This document shows, in pieces, positions 7,989-14,379 of a stretch of 36,588 nt of DNA. A program made the translations under genes and the position numbers. The notes under the pieces were generated by a model. That model was not told where the DNA came from and did no database searches. It saw only the letters and a list, made by a program, of their open reading frames with translations. Position 1 is the first letter of the stretch. Each line of letters starts with the position of its first letter. Source of the DNA: a bacterium (lineage in GTDB: Bacteria; Patescibacteriota; Minisyncoccia; UBA6257; GWB1-50-10); the NCBI GenBank assembly GCA_030647415.1, contig JAUSKB010000011.1, positions 85,858 through 122,445 of the forward strand. The letters are read 5' to 3'.

Positions 7989-9467
7989 CTACCCTTCCAG
8001 TACCTCCCCCATCCTTCGCACCGCCTCCAGAACCTCCCCGCGGGTCGTGGGGCGGCCGAAGCTCACCCGTAAACTGCGCCGAATCCGCTCGTCCGGCATA
8101 CCCATCGCCTGAAGCACATGTGAAGGCGCCGTCATGCGCGAAGCGCACGCCGACCCCAAGGAAACCGCGACGCCATGCTGGTCGAGCGCAACCACGAGTT
8201 CCAACGTGCACGCCTTTGATTCTTGTGGTAACGCGATATTCAGTATGTGCGGTGCGTGTGATCTCGGGGCTGCAAAGGCGAAACCTTTGCAATCCCCAAG
8301 GTTTCGCCTTTGTGTGCCACTTAATACGCCATTCAATTCGGTACCAGGAACCCTCTTCAGCAACTCTATAAGGAAAAGCTTTTTGAGCTTCCCCACCTTC
8401 CCCGCGTCCCGCTCCCGCCGCTCCGCCGCAAGTGCAAGTGCCGCGGCGCACCCGACGATGCCCGCGACGTTCTCGGTTCCAGACCGGATACCGAACTCCT
8501 GGCCGCCCCCAGTGACGATAGGGGCTAGGGTATAGCCACTAGAGTGTAGGGTACTGCGATTCCGTTGTCGGTTGTCGGTTGTCGGTTGTCGGTTACCCAT
8601 CGCAAGCACCCCCACTCCCTTCGGGCCGTAGCACTTGTGCGCCGAGAGGGTCATGAGGTCCACCCCGAGCTCCGGCAACGCGCAATCAAGGTAATTGAAT
8701 GCCTGGACGGCATCGGTGTGAAGAAGAGGGTAGGAGAAAGGAAAAGAAAAAAAGGAGGATGCGTCGTTTCCTATTTCTTTTTTCTTTTTTCTTTTTTCCT
8801 CGCGAAAATTTCGAATAATCTCCGAAATTTTCGCGACTGGCTGCACCACCCCCGTCTCATTATTCACGTACTGAATCGAAACCAGGACCGTCCGTTCGTC
8901 GAGCGCGCGTTCAAGCGCACCGAGATCCACGATCCCTTCCCGGTCCACTGGCACTACCACCACCTCCGCCTCCCCCACGCGCTCCATATCCCGCGCGGTC
9001 TCCATGATGGATTCGTGCTCAACCGCGGAAACAACCACTTTCGGTAAAACCGAACCGCGTCCGGTGAGCGAGGAGGGTATCCCCGACGGCACATCTCGGA
9101 GCGCGGCGGCGCGAGAGCGAAGGTGCTCCGCCAGTCCGGCGGAGACACCCGATGCCAGAGGGGACACCCTCCTCGCTTGCCGCTTGCTCTGCCGCGCCAT
9201 CCCAATCACCCCCCGGAGGGCGAGGTTGTTCGCCTCCGTCGCCGACCCCGTGAACACCACGTCCCGAAAGCCGACGCCGAGGAGCCGTGCAACCGTCTCA
9301 CGCGACCGGTCCACGGCCGCCTGCGCCTCCTGGCCGAAGGAATGGAGCGAGGAAGGGTTGCCGAACGCCGCGCCGAGGTACGGTAGCATGGCGCGCCGCA
9401 CTGCGGGATCGAGCGGCGTCGTCGCCGCGTAATCCAAATAGATTCTCCGTTCGCGAGTGTCGACCAT
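7989..9467 (-). CDS. Cysteine desulfurase (NifS/IscS family) with four in-frame insertions
   Basis: PLP enzyme that takes sulfur from cysteine for Fe-S cluster and thio-cofactor synthesis. From ATG 9467 it has 492 residues, about 100 more than usual. Core motifs are intact: IYLDYAATTPLDP at the start, EHESI, NNETGVVQPV, LSAHKCYGPKG with the PLP lysine near residue 278, GGGQEFGIRSGTEN, and the catalytic Cys near 441 in SLGSACAS. Extra segments interrupt it at about 94-140, 221-250, 291-313 and 382-404. At the DNA level they correspond to an inverted repeat (9068-9176), a purine/pyrimidine run (8718-8807), a TGTCGGT tandem repeat (8563-8594) and a REP-like hairpin (8273-8312). All keep the frame. 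A TATAGT box lies six bases before the ATG. Partner scaffold genes are absent here. Confidence 0.92.
   Translation of the reverse strand: MVDTRERRIYLDYAATTPLDPAVRRAMLPYLGAAFGNPSSLHSFGQEAQAAVDRSRETVARLLGVGFRDVVFTGSATEANNLALRGVIGMARQSKRQARRVSPLASGVSAGLAEHLRSRAAALRDVPSGIPSSLTGRGSVLPKVVVSAVEHESIMETARDMERVGEAEVVVVPVDREGIVDLGALERALDERTVLVSIQYVNNETGVVQPVAKISEIIRNFREEKRKKKKEIGNDASSFFSFPFSYPLLHTDAVQAFNYLDCALPELGVDLMTLSAHKCYGPKGVGVLAMGNRQPTTDNRQRNRSTLHSSGYTLAPIVTGGGQEFGIRSGTENVAGIVGCAAALALAAERRERDAGKVGKLKKLFLIELLKRVPGTELNGVLSGTQRRNLGDCKGFAFAAPRSHAPHILNIALPQESKACTLELVVALDQHGVAVSLGSACASRMTAPSHVLQAMGMPDERIRRSLRVSFGRPTTRGEVLEAVRRMGEVLEG
8273..8312. repeat. REP-like hairpin, copy B, inside the cysteine desulfurase gene
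   Basis: Perfect 15-base arms CAAAGGCGAAACCTT (8273-8287) and AAGGTTTCGCCTTTG (8298-8312) around the ten-base loop TGCAATCCCC, which resembles the loop of copy A at 5064-5073. It is translated in frame into a segment absent from normal family members. Confidence 0.9.
8563..8594. repeat. Short tandem repeat inside the cysteine desulfurase gene
   Basis: Four successive TTGTCGG(T/TT) units, translated in frame as a PTTDNRQ-type insert after the PLP-lysine loop. Related ACAACC/GTTGT units occur in the spacer 2562-2765. Confidence 0.8.
8801..8835. repeat. Inverted repeat inside the cysteine desulfurase gene
   Basis: CGCGAAAATTTCG (8801-8813) and CGAAATTTTCGCG (8823-8835), perfect 13-base arms with a nine-base loop, next to a T/C-run (8774-8800) that encodes a Lys/Glu-rich insert. 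Confidence 0.8.
9068..9176. repeat. Imperfect inverted-repeat element inside the cysteine desulfurase gene
   Basis: 17-base arms 9068-9084 and 9160-9176 (GCGAGGAGGGT-core; 16 of 17 match) enclose 75 bases that include a smaller TCCGCC/GGCGGA hairpin. The element coincides with the roughly 46-residue extra segment of the enzyme. Confidence 0.75.
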
Positions 9468-9473
9468 GGGTAT

Positions 9474-9479
9474 ACTATA
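9474..9479 (-). promoter_or_regulatory. -10 box six bases before the cysteine desulfurase start
   Basis: Minus-strand TATAGT followed by six bases and the ATG at 9467. Transcription would start at or next to the start codon, suggesting a leaderless message. Confidence 0.5.
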
Positions 9480-9501
9480 CCCATAAATCCGGCGGACGAC
9501 T

Positions 9502-9533
9502 AAATTCAGTCCCGCCAAGGCGGGACTGAATTT
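9502..9533. repeat. Perfect 15-base inverted repeat, possible terminator
   Basis: AAATTCAGTCCCGCC and GGCGGGACTGAATTT around AA, in the gap between the MgtC-like gene and the cysteine desulfurase gene. It may end the MgtC transcript in the leftward direction. The GGGAC(AC)TGAATTT arm recurs at 14046 and 15222. Confidence 0.75.
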
Positions 9534-9556
9534 CTGGAGTTTCTACCAATCCAGAG

Positions 9557-10033
9557 CTACCGTGCAGGGGGTCTATAGTCGTCCGGAGCGGCTGGTGTCG
9601 GTGAGAGGTACTGTTCGAACCGGCGAAGCAGTGAGAGGAGAATGGTCATGCCGGCGGTCGTCACGAGCGCGAACTCGACGAGGCCCACGCCCGCAAGGAC
9701 GCCCACCGCCGCCACGAGCCAGACGGTTGCCGCGGTCGTGAGGCCCCGGACGTGCGGACCCTGGTGGATGATGATGCCCGCGCCGAGGAATCCGACGCCG
9801 ATTACGATATTCGCGATGACGTTCAATGCGGGCCCCGAGTCGGCGACCGCACCCCCGACGACCGAAGGCAGCGAGAGTCCGACTATTGAGAAGATCGCCG
9901 CCCCCGCCGACACGATGAGCGAGGTTCGGATGCCCGCCTCGCGCTTCGCGAAGAACTCGCGCTCGATGCCGAACACCGCACCGCACAGGATGGCGACGCC
10001 GAGCCGAAGAAGCATGGTTTCAAGGGGGAGCAT
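9557..10033 (-). CDS. MgtC/SapB family membrane protein
   Basis: Integral membrane protein of 158 residues with five likely membrane segments. The family pattern is clear: LRLGVAILCGAVFGIEREFFAKREAGIRTSLIVSAGAA, then NVIANIVIGVGFLGAGIII, then VRGLTTAATVWLVAAVGVLAG. Known members lack one agreed function; in pathogens they modulate F-ATPase or help growth under low Mg. The polar C-terminal ACT-like extension of longer MgtC proteins is absent. The gene begins 12 bases after the stop of the preceding orphan and is probably co-transcribed with it and with the cobalamin adenosyltransferase. Confidence 0.93.
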   Translation of the reverse strand: MLPLETMLLRLGVAILCGAVFGIEREFFAKREAGIRTSLIVSAGAAIFSIVGLSLPSVVGGAVADSGPALNVIANIVIGVGFLGAGIIIHQGPHVRGLTTAATVWLVAAVGVLAGVGLVEFALVTTAGMTILLSLLRRFEQYLSPTPAAPDDYRPPAR

Positions 10034-10045
10034 GAATACATCCTA

Positions 10046-10630
10046 CTATTCCGCCTCAGAGTCCCCTAAGACATCTACGTCGGGAACGTTGCGCTCATCG
10101 CGAATGGTTTCACCCGTTTGCTGGGCATAGAAATAGATAAGTGGAAAAAGACGCTCCGCAACTGCGGGACTGAATCGAGAGGAGAGGTACTGCTTTGCGA
10201 AGCTCGCAAACGTATCTGCGCCGATAACTAGCTTCTCCTCGCTACCCCACGTGCGGTTTATCTCATCCGGCGCCGAGGGACGATGCTTACGGTATTCCTT
10301 CAGTGCATCCACGAGGCAGTCGACTCCGCGTTCAACTTCCGCTGGTGTCCAGCCGAGCGATGTCGCGGTATGATCAATTACCTTTTTCCATACGTCTGGG
10401 CTGGAACGTTTGGCGAGTAGATTCGTAAGGTGCGATTCAACCTCGGAAAATCCCTCCCGTGAAAGAATATTTTTTGCCTCTTCCACCAGACCTTCAGGAC
10501 CACCCGTTACCGACTGTTCGCCACGATCAATATGCTCGAGGTCATCCGCAGGATTACCAACGAGCTGTTTCGCATGGTGAAGAAGCTCCTCTGGGGAAGT
10601 AAATGGTTTTTGTGGCAACTCATGAGACAT
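10046..10630 (-). CDS. Hypothetical cytosolic protein
   Basis: Acidic protein of 194 residues, not recognised. Largely helical: LVEEAKNILSREGFSEVESHLTNLLAKR, a segment with VWKKVIDHTATSLGW, and a C-terminal FAKQYLSSRFSPAVAERLFPLIYFYAQQTGE. No signal peptide, membrane segment or obvious metal site. It lies between the cobalamin adenosyltransferase (18 bases upstream) and the MgtC gene (12 bases downstream), so the three form one leftward unit. A TA-rich stretch just before the ATG could hold a -10 box. Confidence 0.65.
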   Translation of the reverse strand: MSHELPQKPFTSPEELLHHAKQLVGNPADDLEHIDRGEQSVTGGPEGLVEEAKNILSREGFSEVESHLTNLLAKRSSPDVWKKVIDHTATSLGWTPAEVERGVDCLVDALKEYRKHRPSAPDEINRTWGSEEKLVIGADTFASFAKQYLSSRFSPAVAERLFPLIYFYAQQTGETIRDERNVPDVDVLGDSEAE

Positions 10631-10648
10631 ATATACTATCCTATCACA

Positions 10649-11221
10649 CTAGTACGCCGGCGGCTCTTCGGGTACGCCCTGTACCACGTTCGCGTACCGC
10701 GCGAGCGCAAAAAGCGCGGAGGAGAGCCGGTTTAGAAATTCAAGCAGTTCATCGGGGAGCGGCTTCGAGCGGTGCACGGCGACTGCGGTCCGCTCGAGCC
10801 GCCGCGCAAGTGTCCGCGCCACGTCGAGCCGGGCTGAAAGTTCGCTTCCGCCGGGCACGACGAACGTCGTGAGCTTCGGCACCACACCGTCGATGTCCGC
10901 GATGAGCTTCTCTAAAACGCGCGTATGCTTGCCGTGGACCACCGTCTTGGGCCGTTCGACGTCAAACGCGAGGGAACCAATCTGCGCCTGCGCGCGGAAA
11001 AGCGCCTCCTGGATGGCACGGCAGGCGCCGGCGATGTTCACCGCCCCGCCCTGGAGTCGCTCCGCCATCCGGTCCGCCTCGACGCGACACAAGCCCAGCC
11101 ACGAGTTCAGCTCGTCAAGCGAGCCCAAGAGCGAGAGGAGCGGGCTTGATTTCGGGATGGCCTTCGCGCCAACCCGCGTCTGCCCGTCGTCCCCGTTTCC
11201 CGTATAGAAGGCGGTTTTCAT
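10649..11221 (-). CDS. pduO: PduO-type ATP:cob(I)alamin adenosyltransferase
   Basis: Transfers the adenosyl group of ATP to cob(I)alamin to give coenzyme B12. At 190 residues it is a normal single-domain member. Motifs: the N-terminal nucleotide loop TGNGDDGQTRVG, LGSLDELNSWLGL, the core FVVPGGSELSARLDVARTLARRLER with the conserved Arg/Glu pair, and the C-terminal FLNRLSSALFALARY. No corrinoid synthesis or B12-dependent enzyme is visible in the window, so in a reduced genome it may serve salvaged corrinoid. First gene of a three-gene leftward run. A short extended frame upstream was not used because the MKTAFYTGNGDDG start is typical. Confidence 0.92.
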   Translation of the reverse strand: MKTAFYTGNGDDGQTRVGAKAIPKSSPLLSLLGSLDELNSWLGLCRVEADRMAERLQGGAVNIAGACRAIQEALFRAQAQIGSLAFDVERPKTVVHGKHTRVLEKLIADIDGVVPKLTTFVVPGGSELSARLDVARTLARRLERTAVAVHRSKPLPDELLEFLNRLSSALFALARYANVVQGVPEEPPAY

Positions 11222-11324
11222 GGATGTGATGGTCTGATGCTACCCCCGCCGGCACCCCCGCGTCCAGCGTTGAGGTTCGGTTCTCGATTCTGGAGGTCGG
11301 ATCTCCCAAATATTGCGGGTGTGT

Positions 11325-11355
11325 TTAAAAAACAAGCCGGAGAATGATCTCCGGC
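11325..11355 (-). terminator. Intrinsic terminator
   Basis: Minus-strand GCCGGAGA, four-base loop, TCTCCGGC, then TTGTTTTTT. Directly after the 11364-11765 gene. Confidence 0.88.
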
Positions 11356-11363
11356 CCTATTTG

Positions 11364-11765
11364 TCATCGCGGCGGTGCCTGATTGATGAAAAACTCGAAG
11401 TGTTTCTTGATTTTCGCCACAGGGACAGCGGCGTCAACCCCTTCGACTATCGCGGGAAGCGTGTTGTATACCGCCGGTACCGCATGGGCTGGAATTGAAT
11501 CGCCGTAGTTGAACCACCATGAACTCTCTGCGAATTCAACCATGATCGACCGACTCCTTGCAATAAATCCTGCTTTTTTCCCGGCGATAAAGCGCACCAT
11601 GCCGGGATTACTGGCGAGCTGGAAGTGACAGATGGTTTCTTGGAACTCCCACACCACGCCGGAACCCTCAAGCAACGACGTAATGGTGGTAATGATTCGG
11701 GTGATGACCCTGCGCTTCCGATTTATCTCATCCGCGCCAGTGATGAAACGTTCGACGTCTACCAT
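11364..11765 (-). CDS. Hypothetical protein
   Basis: Protein of 133 residues, not recognised. N-terminal helix (RFITGADEINRKRRVITRIITTITSLLEG), then beta-rich VVWEFQETICHFQL and MVRFIAGKKAGFIARSRSIMVEF, then an amphipathic helix. No membrane segment. Expression signals support it: AAGGAG eight bases before the ATG and a strong terminator right after the stop. It is in an accessory-looking stretch next to a putative nuclease, but a shared role is not shown. Confidence 0.72.
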   Translation of the reverse strand: MVDVERFITGADEINRKRRVITRIITTITSLLEGSGVVWEFQETICHFQLASNPGMVRFIAGKKAGFIARSRSIMVEFAESSWWFNYGDSIPAHAVPAVYNTLPAIVEGVDAAVPVAKIKKHFEFFINQAPPR

Positions 11766-11874
11766 AACAACATCTCCTTTCCATGTCTGGAAAATTGTTT
11801 CGGGGTGTCCCCCGCCTGACCAAAGCAGTTTGCCTAGGTGCTAAGAACAAAACTGCTCTTGAGGACACTATTTG

Positions 11875-12642
11875 TCAAGAGCCACGTTCTCTGATGGGTC
11901 GGGAGCTTGTCATCTTACTCCGCCACACGAACTGGATTGCCCGACTGACACGCAATATGCACTGGGGCAATTGATTGACAATTTCCCGCTCTGAAAACCG
12001 GACCACGGTCCAGCCGCAACGGATAAGCGCCGCATCCTTCGCCCGGTCCCGCATTTTGCTCACCATTCCGGAATGCGCCCGCTGATTGTCGCACTCAATA
12101 GCCACCATTCCCCGCCAACACCTCACGGTAAAATCGGGGCGGTACCGATGCCCGCCGACCACGACGGTCCGCTGCGCAACCGCGGGGATGCGGGCGCGCC
12201 GGAGTGCGTCCGCCATCAACTCCTCCGTCGGCGCAATGCCATACACATCCAAAATATTCTTCGCCGCACGGAGCCTCCGAAGTGTCGTGAACCCGAAAGA
12301 AACACGCCGAGGCGTTATGTTCCGAACCGGGTGCGGCAGCTTCCGCAGTACGCCGATGCGGACGCGGATGTACGGCTCGTGCGCCCGCGGGTGCCGCGGC
12401 TCACCGGGCAGGAGTTCCTCTCGGCGGGCGGTATGGCGCTCTAGTACGCGGGCGTAGAACCGAATCCGTCCTCCCGACCGCCCGAACACGGCTGGCTGAT
12501 AGAACGCGAGCCACCGGAACGGTCGAACTGGCGCGTGTGCGACAGGTATCCGGTACCAGTGTTCGCGCCGCAAAAACGCGAGGTCCCGCGGGCCCTTCAG
12601 CACGCCCACAAGCACGTCTTTCCGTTCTTTCTTTTTCCGCAT
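11875..12642 (-). CDS. Putative nuclease: unknown N-terminal domain fused to DUF559/Vsr-like PD-(D/E)XK domain
   Basis: Protein of 255 residues. The C-terminal part has the DUF559/Vsr-type nuclease pattern: HRYRPDFTV with Asp170, a strand AIECDNQRAH with Glu183 and Asp185 (the family often has E-x-D instead of E-x-K), a basic helix MRDRAKDAALIRCGW, and VVRFSEREI. The N-terminal part (about 8-130) shows REHWYRIPV, WLAFYQPAVFG, GRIRFYARV and a run of Arg; this pattern suggests a PUA/EVE-like beta barrel, but this is only an impression. GAGGT lies upstream of the ATG. A 40-base palindrome sits 23 bases before the start, and the same palindrome precedes the ArsR-like gene just upstream. A modification-sensing restriction or defence role is possible. 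Confidence 0.72.
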   Translation of the reverse strand: MRKKKERKDVLVGVLKGPRDLAFLRREHWYRIPVAHAPVRPFRWLAFYQPAVFGRSGGRIRFYARVLERHTARREELLPGEPRHPRAHEPYIRVRIGVLRKLPHPVRNITPRRVSFGFTTLRRLRAAKNILDVYGIAPTEELMADALRRARIPAVAQRTVVVGGHRYRPDFTVRCWRGMVAIECDNQRAHSGMVSKMRDRAKDAALIRCGWTVVRFSEREIVNQLPQCILRVSRAIQFVWRSKMTSSRPIRERGS

Positions 12643-12665
12643 ACATACCTCGCGGTTGCCGACTC

Positions 12666-12705
12666 AACAACATTCGCACATTCTGCAGAATGTGCGAATG
12701 TTGTT
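12666..12705. promoter_or_regulatory. Perfect 40-base palindrome, probable operator of the nuclease gene
   Basis: Each half is AACAACATTCGCACATTCTG or its complement. It lies 23 bases before the nuclease ATG and overlaps the stop codon of the ArsR-like gene. Its inner 38 bases are identical to 13027-13064. Confidence 0.75.
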
Positions 12706-13001
12706 CACAAATCACCAATTCGCTGGAAGTCCCTGATGAATCGGGCGACCGCGTTTCCGTAGGGCGATAGCGTGTTCAACACACTCCGGCCACGATAGCG
12801 CTTTCGAAGTAACCCAGCTTGTGCTAGATACCTGGTGTGCTGTGAAATCGTCTTGAAATTCGCCTGTAGTTCTCTAGCGAGATTTTCGACTGTATCCCCG
12901 TTTCTGCTTGCGAGAAGGAGAAGAATGTTAATACGGTGATGGTTAGCCATCCCCTTAAAATGCCGCTGCATCTGATCCGCCGACTTCAGCTTCGACACCA
13001 T
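12705..13001 (-). CDS. ArsR-like winged-helix transcription regulator
   Basis: 98-residue DNA-binding protein. Pattern: QRHFKGMANHHRINILLLLASR (helices 1-2), TVENLARELQANFKTISQHTRYLAQAGLL (helix-turn-helix with recognition helix KTISQHTRYL), then the wing KRYRGRSVLNTLSP. No cysteine metal site is seen, so it is not an arsenic-type sensor. The frame is open back to 13115, but this extension translates through a palindrome and a repeat. ATG 13001 is chosen because TATACT lies six bases before it and the palindrome 13027-13064 covers the place of the -35. It very likely represses its own gene and the nuclease gene. Confidence 0.85.
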   Translation of the reverse strand: MVSKLKSADQMQRHFKGMANHHRINILLLLASRNGDTVENLARELQANFKTISQHTRYLAQAGLLRKRYRGRSVLNTLSPYGNAVARFIRDFQRIGDL

Positions 13002-13007
13002 GCTTTC

Positions 13008-13013
13008 AGTATA
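13008..13013 (-). promoter_or_regulatory. -10 box six bases before the ArsR-like start
   Basis: Minus-strand TATACT, six bases, ATG. A -35 element at normal spacing would fall inside the palindrome 13027-13064. Confidence 0.6.
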
Positions 13014-13026
13014 CTCTGCACGAAAG

Positions 13027-13064
13027 ACAACATTCGCACATTCTGCAGAATGTGCGAATGTTGT
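13027..13064. promoter_or_regulatory. Perfect 38-base palindrome, probable operator of the ArsR-like gene
   Basis: Identical to the inner 38 bases of 12666-12705, and 25 bases before the ArsR-like ATG, so the two copies take equivalent positions relative to the two genes. Confidence 0.75.
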
Positions 13065-13076
13065 GGAATTAGAAAC

Positions 13077-13156
13077 AAAAAATCCGTCGCCACACAGCCC
13101 GGATTTTTTGACCAAATTCGTGGGTCCCCTAGTGAAGTATGTTAGAACTTGTTTGG
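13077..13156. repeat. 80-base interspersed repeat, copy 1
   Basis: Differs from 14064-14143 at five positions. Contains the hairpin AAAAAATCCG / CGGATTTTTT and the conserved tail GTGGGTCCC-TAGTGAAG-TGTTAGAAC. Lies upstream of the ArsR-like gene (minus strand). Confidence 0.85.
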
Positions 13157-13175
13157 CGGAGATTTGGTAGGAGTG

Positions 13176-13928
13176 CTATCTCGTGACGGTGATAGTTTCA
13201 TTGAGTTCCGCAGACGGCGCGCGCACGGAAACTTGACCGGTTACTGAATCCTTTTGAATAAAGTATCCAGTATTGTAGTCAATATTCGATGTGTAGTGGG
13301 CACCCGCTGCGCTTGGGTCAAAGGGCATACGCATGAGGTAGGTTGGTGTAACGCAGGGAGCGATATCGTATCCGTTAGTTGAGGATATCTTCGTTGACGC
13401 TGTCGGAATTACTCCTGCGGCGCACCCCGTTTCAAACGTGCCTCTATTGTCGGCCGTCCGCTGGCCGATGGCATTCACGATAGCGGCCACATCCGACCGG
13501 CGTTGTGTGTTTCGTGCCTCCGCCAACTGTGTAGGTGGAATTGGTGTCGTTGCCAGCACGACGATTTCGATGCATTTATCTCGGAAGTACTGGTCCTGAA
13601 TTTTTTCGCAGGGTGCTCGATTCTTCATTACCGCCGCAAGTTCCGTATAGCACGAGTTTTTCGCTCTCTCGTCTGTTATATTTTCGCACGCACTGAATTC
13701 GGGATTAGTTACGATAGCACCTGTGGTGGTCGCTTGAGAAAACGGGGGCGTCGATAATTGAGATACTGGCGTGGGTTTTTGTTTCTTCGTCTCTGAAAGA
13801 TTTGATTCGCTATCGGGGCTCTTCCCAGTATTTTCAATAAAATATCTAGCGCCTATTCCAGCGCTTAGTGCTACGATCCCAGCAACGATGAGCAGCACAA
13901 CCATCGAAAAACCTTTTCGAGCGTTCAT
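13176..13928 (-). CDS. Type IV pilin-like exported protein
   Basis: Protein of 250 residues with a prepilin-like start: basic MNARKG followed by FSMVVLLIVAGIVALSAG, then a Pro/Ser/Thr-rich linker (36-70) and a Cys-containing globular part. The segment AEARNTQRRSDVAAIVNAIGQ and the late PFDPSAAGAHYTSNIDYNTGYFIQ match the pattern of small pseudopilins of Parcubacteria. The usual Glu at position 5 of the mature pilin is replaced by Val, so it may be a minor pilin or only a membrane-anchored relative. The TTG at 13943 is not used since TATAAT (13935-13940) lies in that extension, six bases before ATG 13928. Confidence 0.75.
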   Translation of the reverse strand: MNARKGFSMVVLLIVAGIVALSAGIGARYFIENTGKSPDSESNLSETKKQKPTPVSQLSTPPFSQATTTGAIVTNPEFSACENITDERAKNSCYTELAAVMKNRAPCEKIQDQYFRDKCIEIVVLATTPIPPTQLAEARNTQRRSDVAAIVNAIGQRTADNRGTFETGCAAGVIPTASTKISSTNGYDIAPCVTPTYLMRMPFDPSAAGAHYTSNIDYNTGYFIQKDSVTGQVSVRAPSAELNETITVTR

Positions 13929-13934
13929 GCGTTC

Positions 13935-13940
13935 ATTATA
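13935..13940 (-). promoter_or_regulatory. -10 box six bases before the pilin-like start
   Basis: Perfect minus-strand TATAAT; leaderless geometry. No -35 consensus recognised. Confidence 0.5.
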
Positions 13941-14379
13941 CAACTATTATTTGTGACTTCCACAAAATCTCAAAAACCAAAACAGCAACCTGCATCTGCC
14001 CCGCCGTTGGTCACCGCCCAGGCGGGATCCCGCTGCAGCGGCGACGGGACACTGAATTTGGTCAAAAAATCCGTCGCCACACAGCTCGGATTTTTTGACC
14101 AAATTCGTGGGTCCCGTAGTGAAGCGTGTTAGAACCTGTTTGGTGTAATAAAAAGCCGTATGTTCGACATACAGTCTTAAGCAATCAGTGCTCCAGTCCA
14201 GGCTCACAATCGCCACGCGGTCCAAGTCGTATCTCTTTACTCTTTCCGCACTTTGCTCTAGTGGGCGCCTACGTGGTGGATGAAGCAGAAGCGAAATTGG
14301 CAACTCAGGTCCCCGTAGACCGGAATGACCGCTAAGGAAATGGTCCTTTGATGGCCTCCATGGCGATTGATGTCTAAGA
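13941..14379. other. Gene-free repeat-bearing spacer
   Basis: 439 bases with no convincing gene. It holds the GC-rich inverted stretch 14020-14045 (GGCGGGATCCCGC and CCGCTGCAGCGG), the long hairpin repeat 14046-14143, and unassigned sequence to the end of the TraB-like gene. A 160-codon minus-strand frame (13947-14429) is made mostly of repeat sequence and is not called. Confidence 0.6.
14046..14143. repeat. Interspersed hairpin repeat, copy 2 (longest stem)
   Basis: A 20-base perfect stem (GAATTTGGTCAAAAAATCCG, 14053-14072, with its complement at 14086-14105) around a 13-base loop, extended by GGGAC/GTCCC at the outer ends. The tail 14106-14143 is the conserved part shared with copies 1 and 3. 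On the minus strand, the arm ending in a T-run could act as a terminator or attenuator ahead of the pilin-like gene. Confidence 0.85.

Noticed and set aside
7989-9467. Cysteine desulfurase as a frameshifted pseudogene
   Set aside because: The frame is open throughout and the PLP lysine, substrate loop and catalytic Cys are all present.
13002-13115. 38-codon N-terminal extension of the ArsR-like protein
   Set aside because: Translates the operator palindrome and a repeat; TATACT is six bases before the internal ATG.
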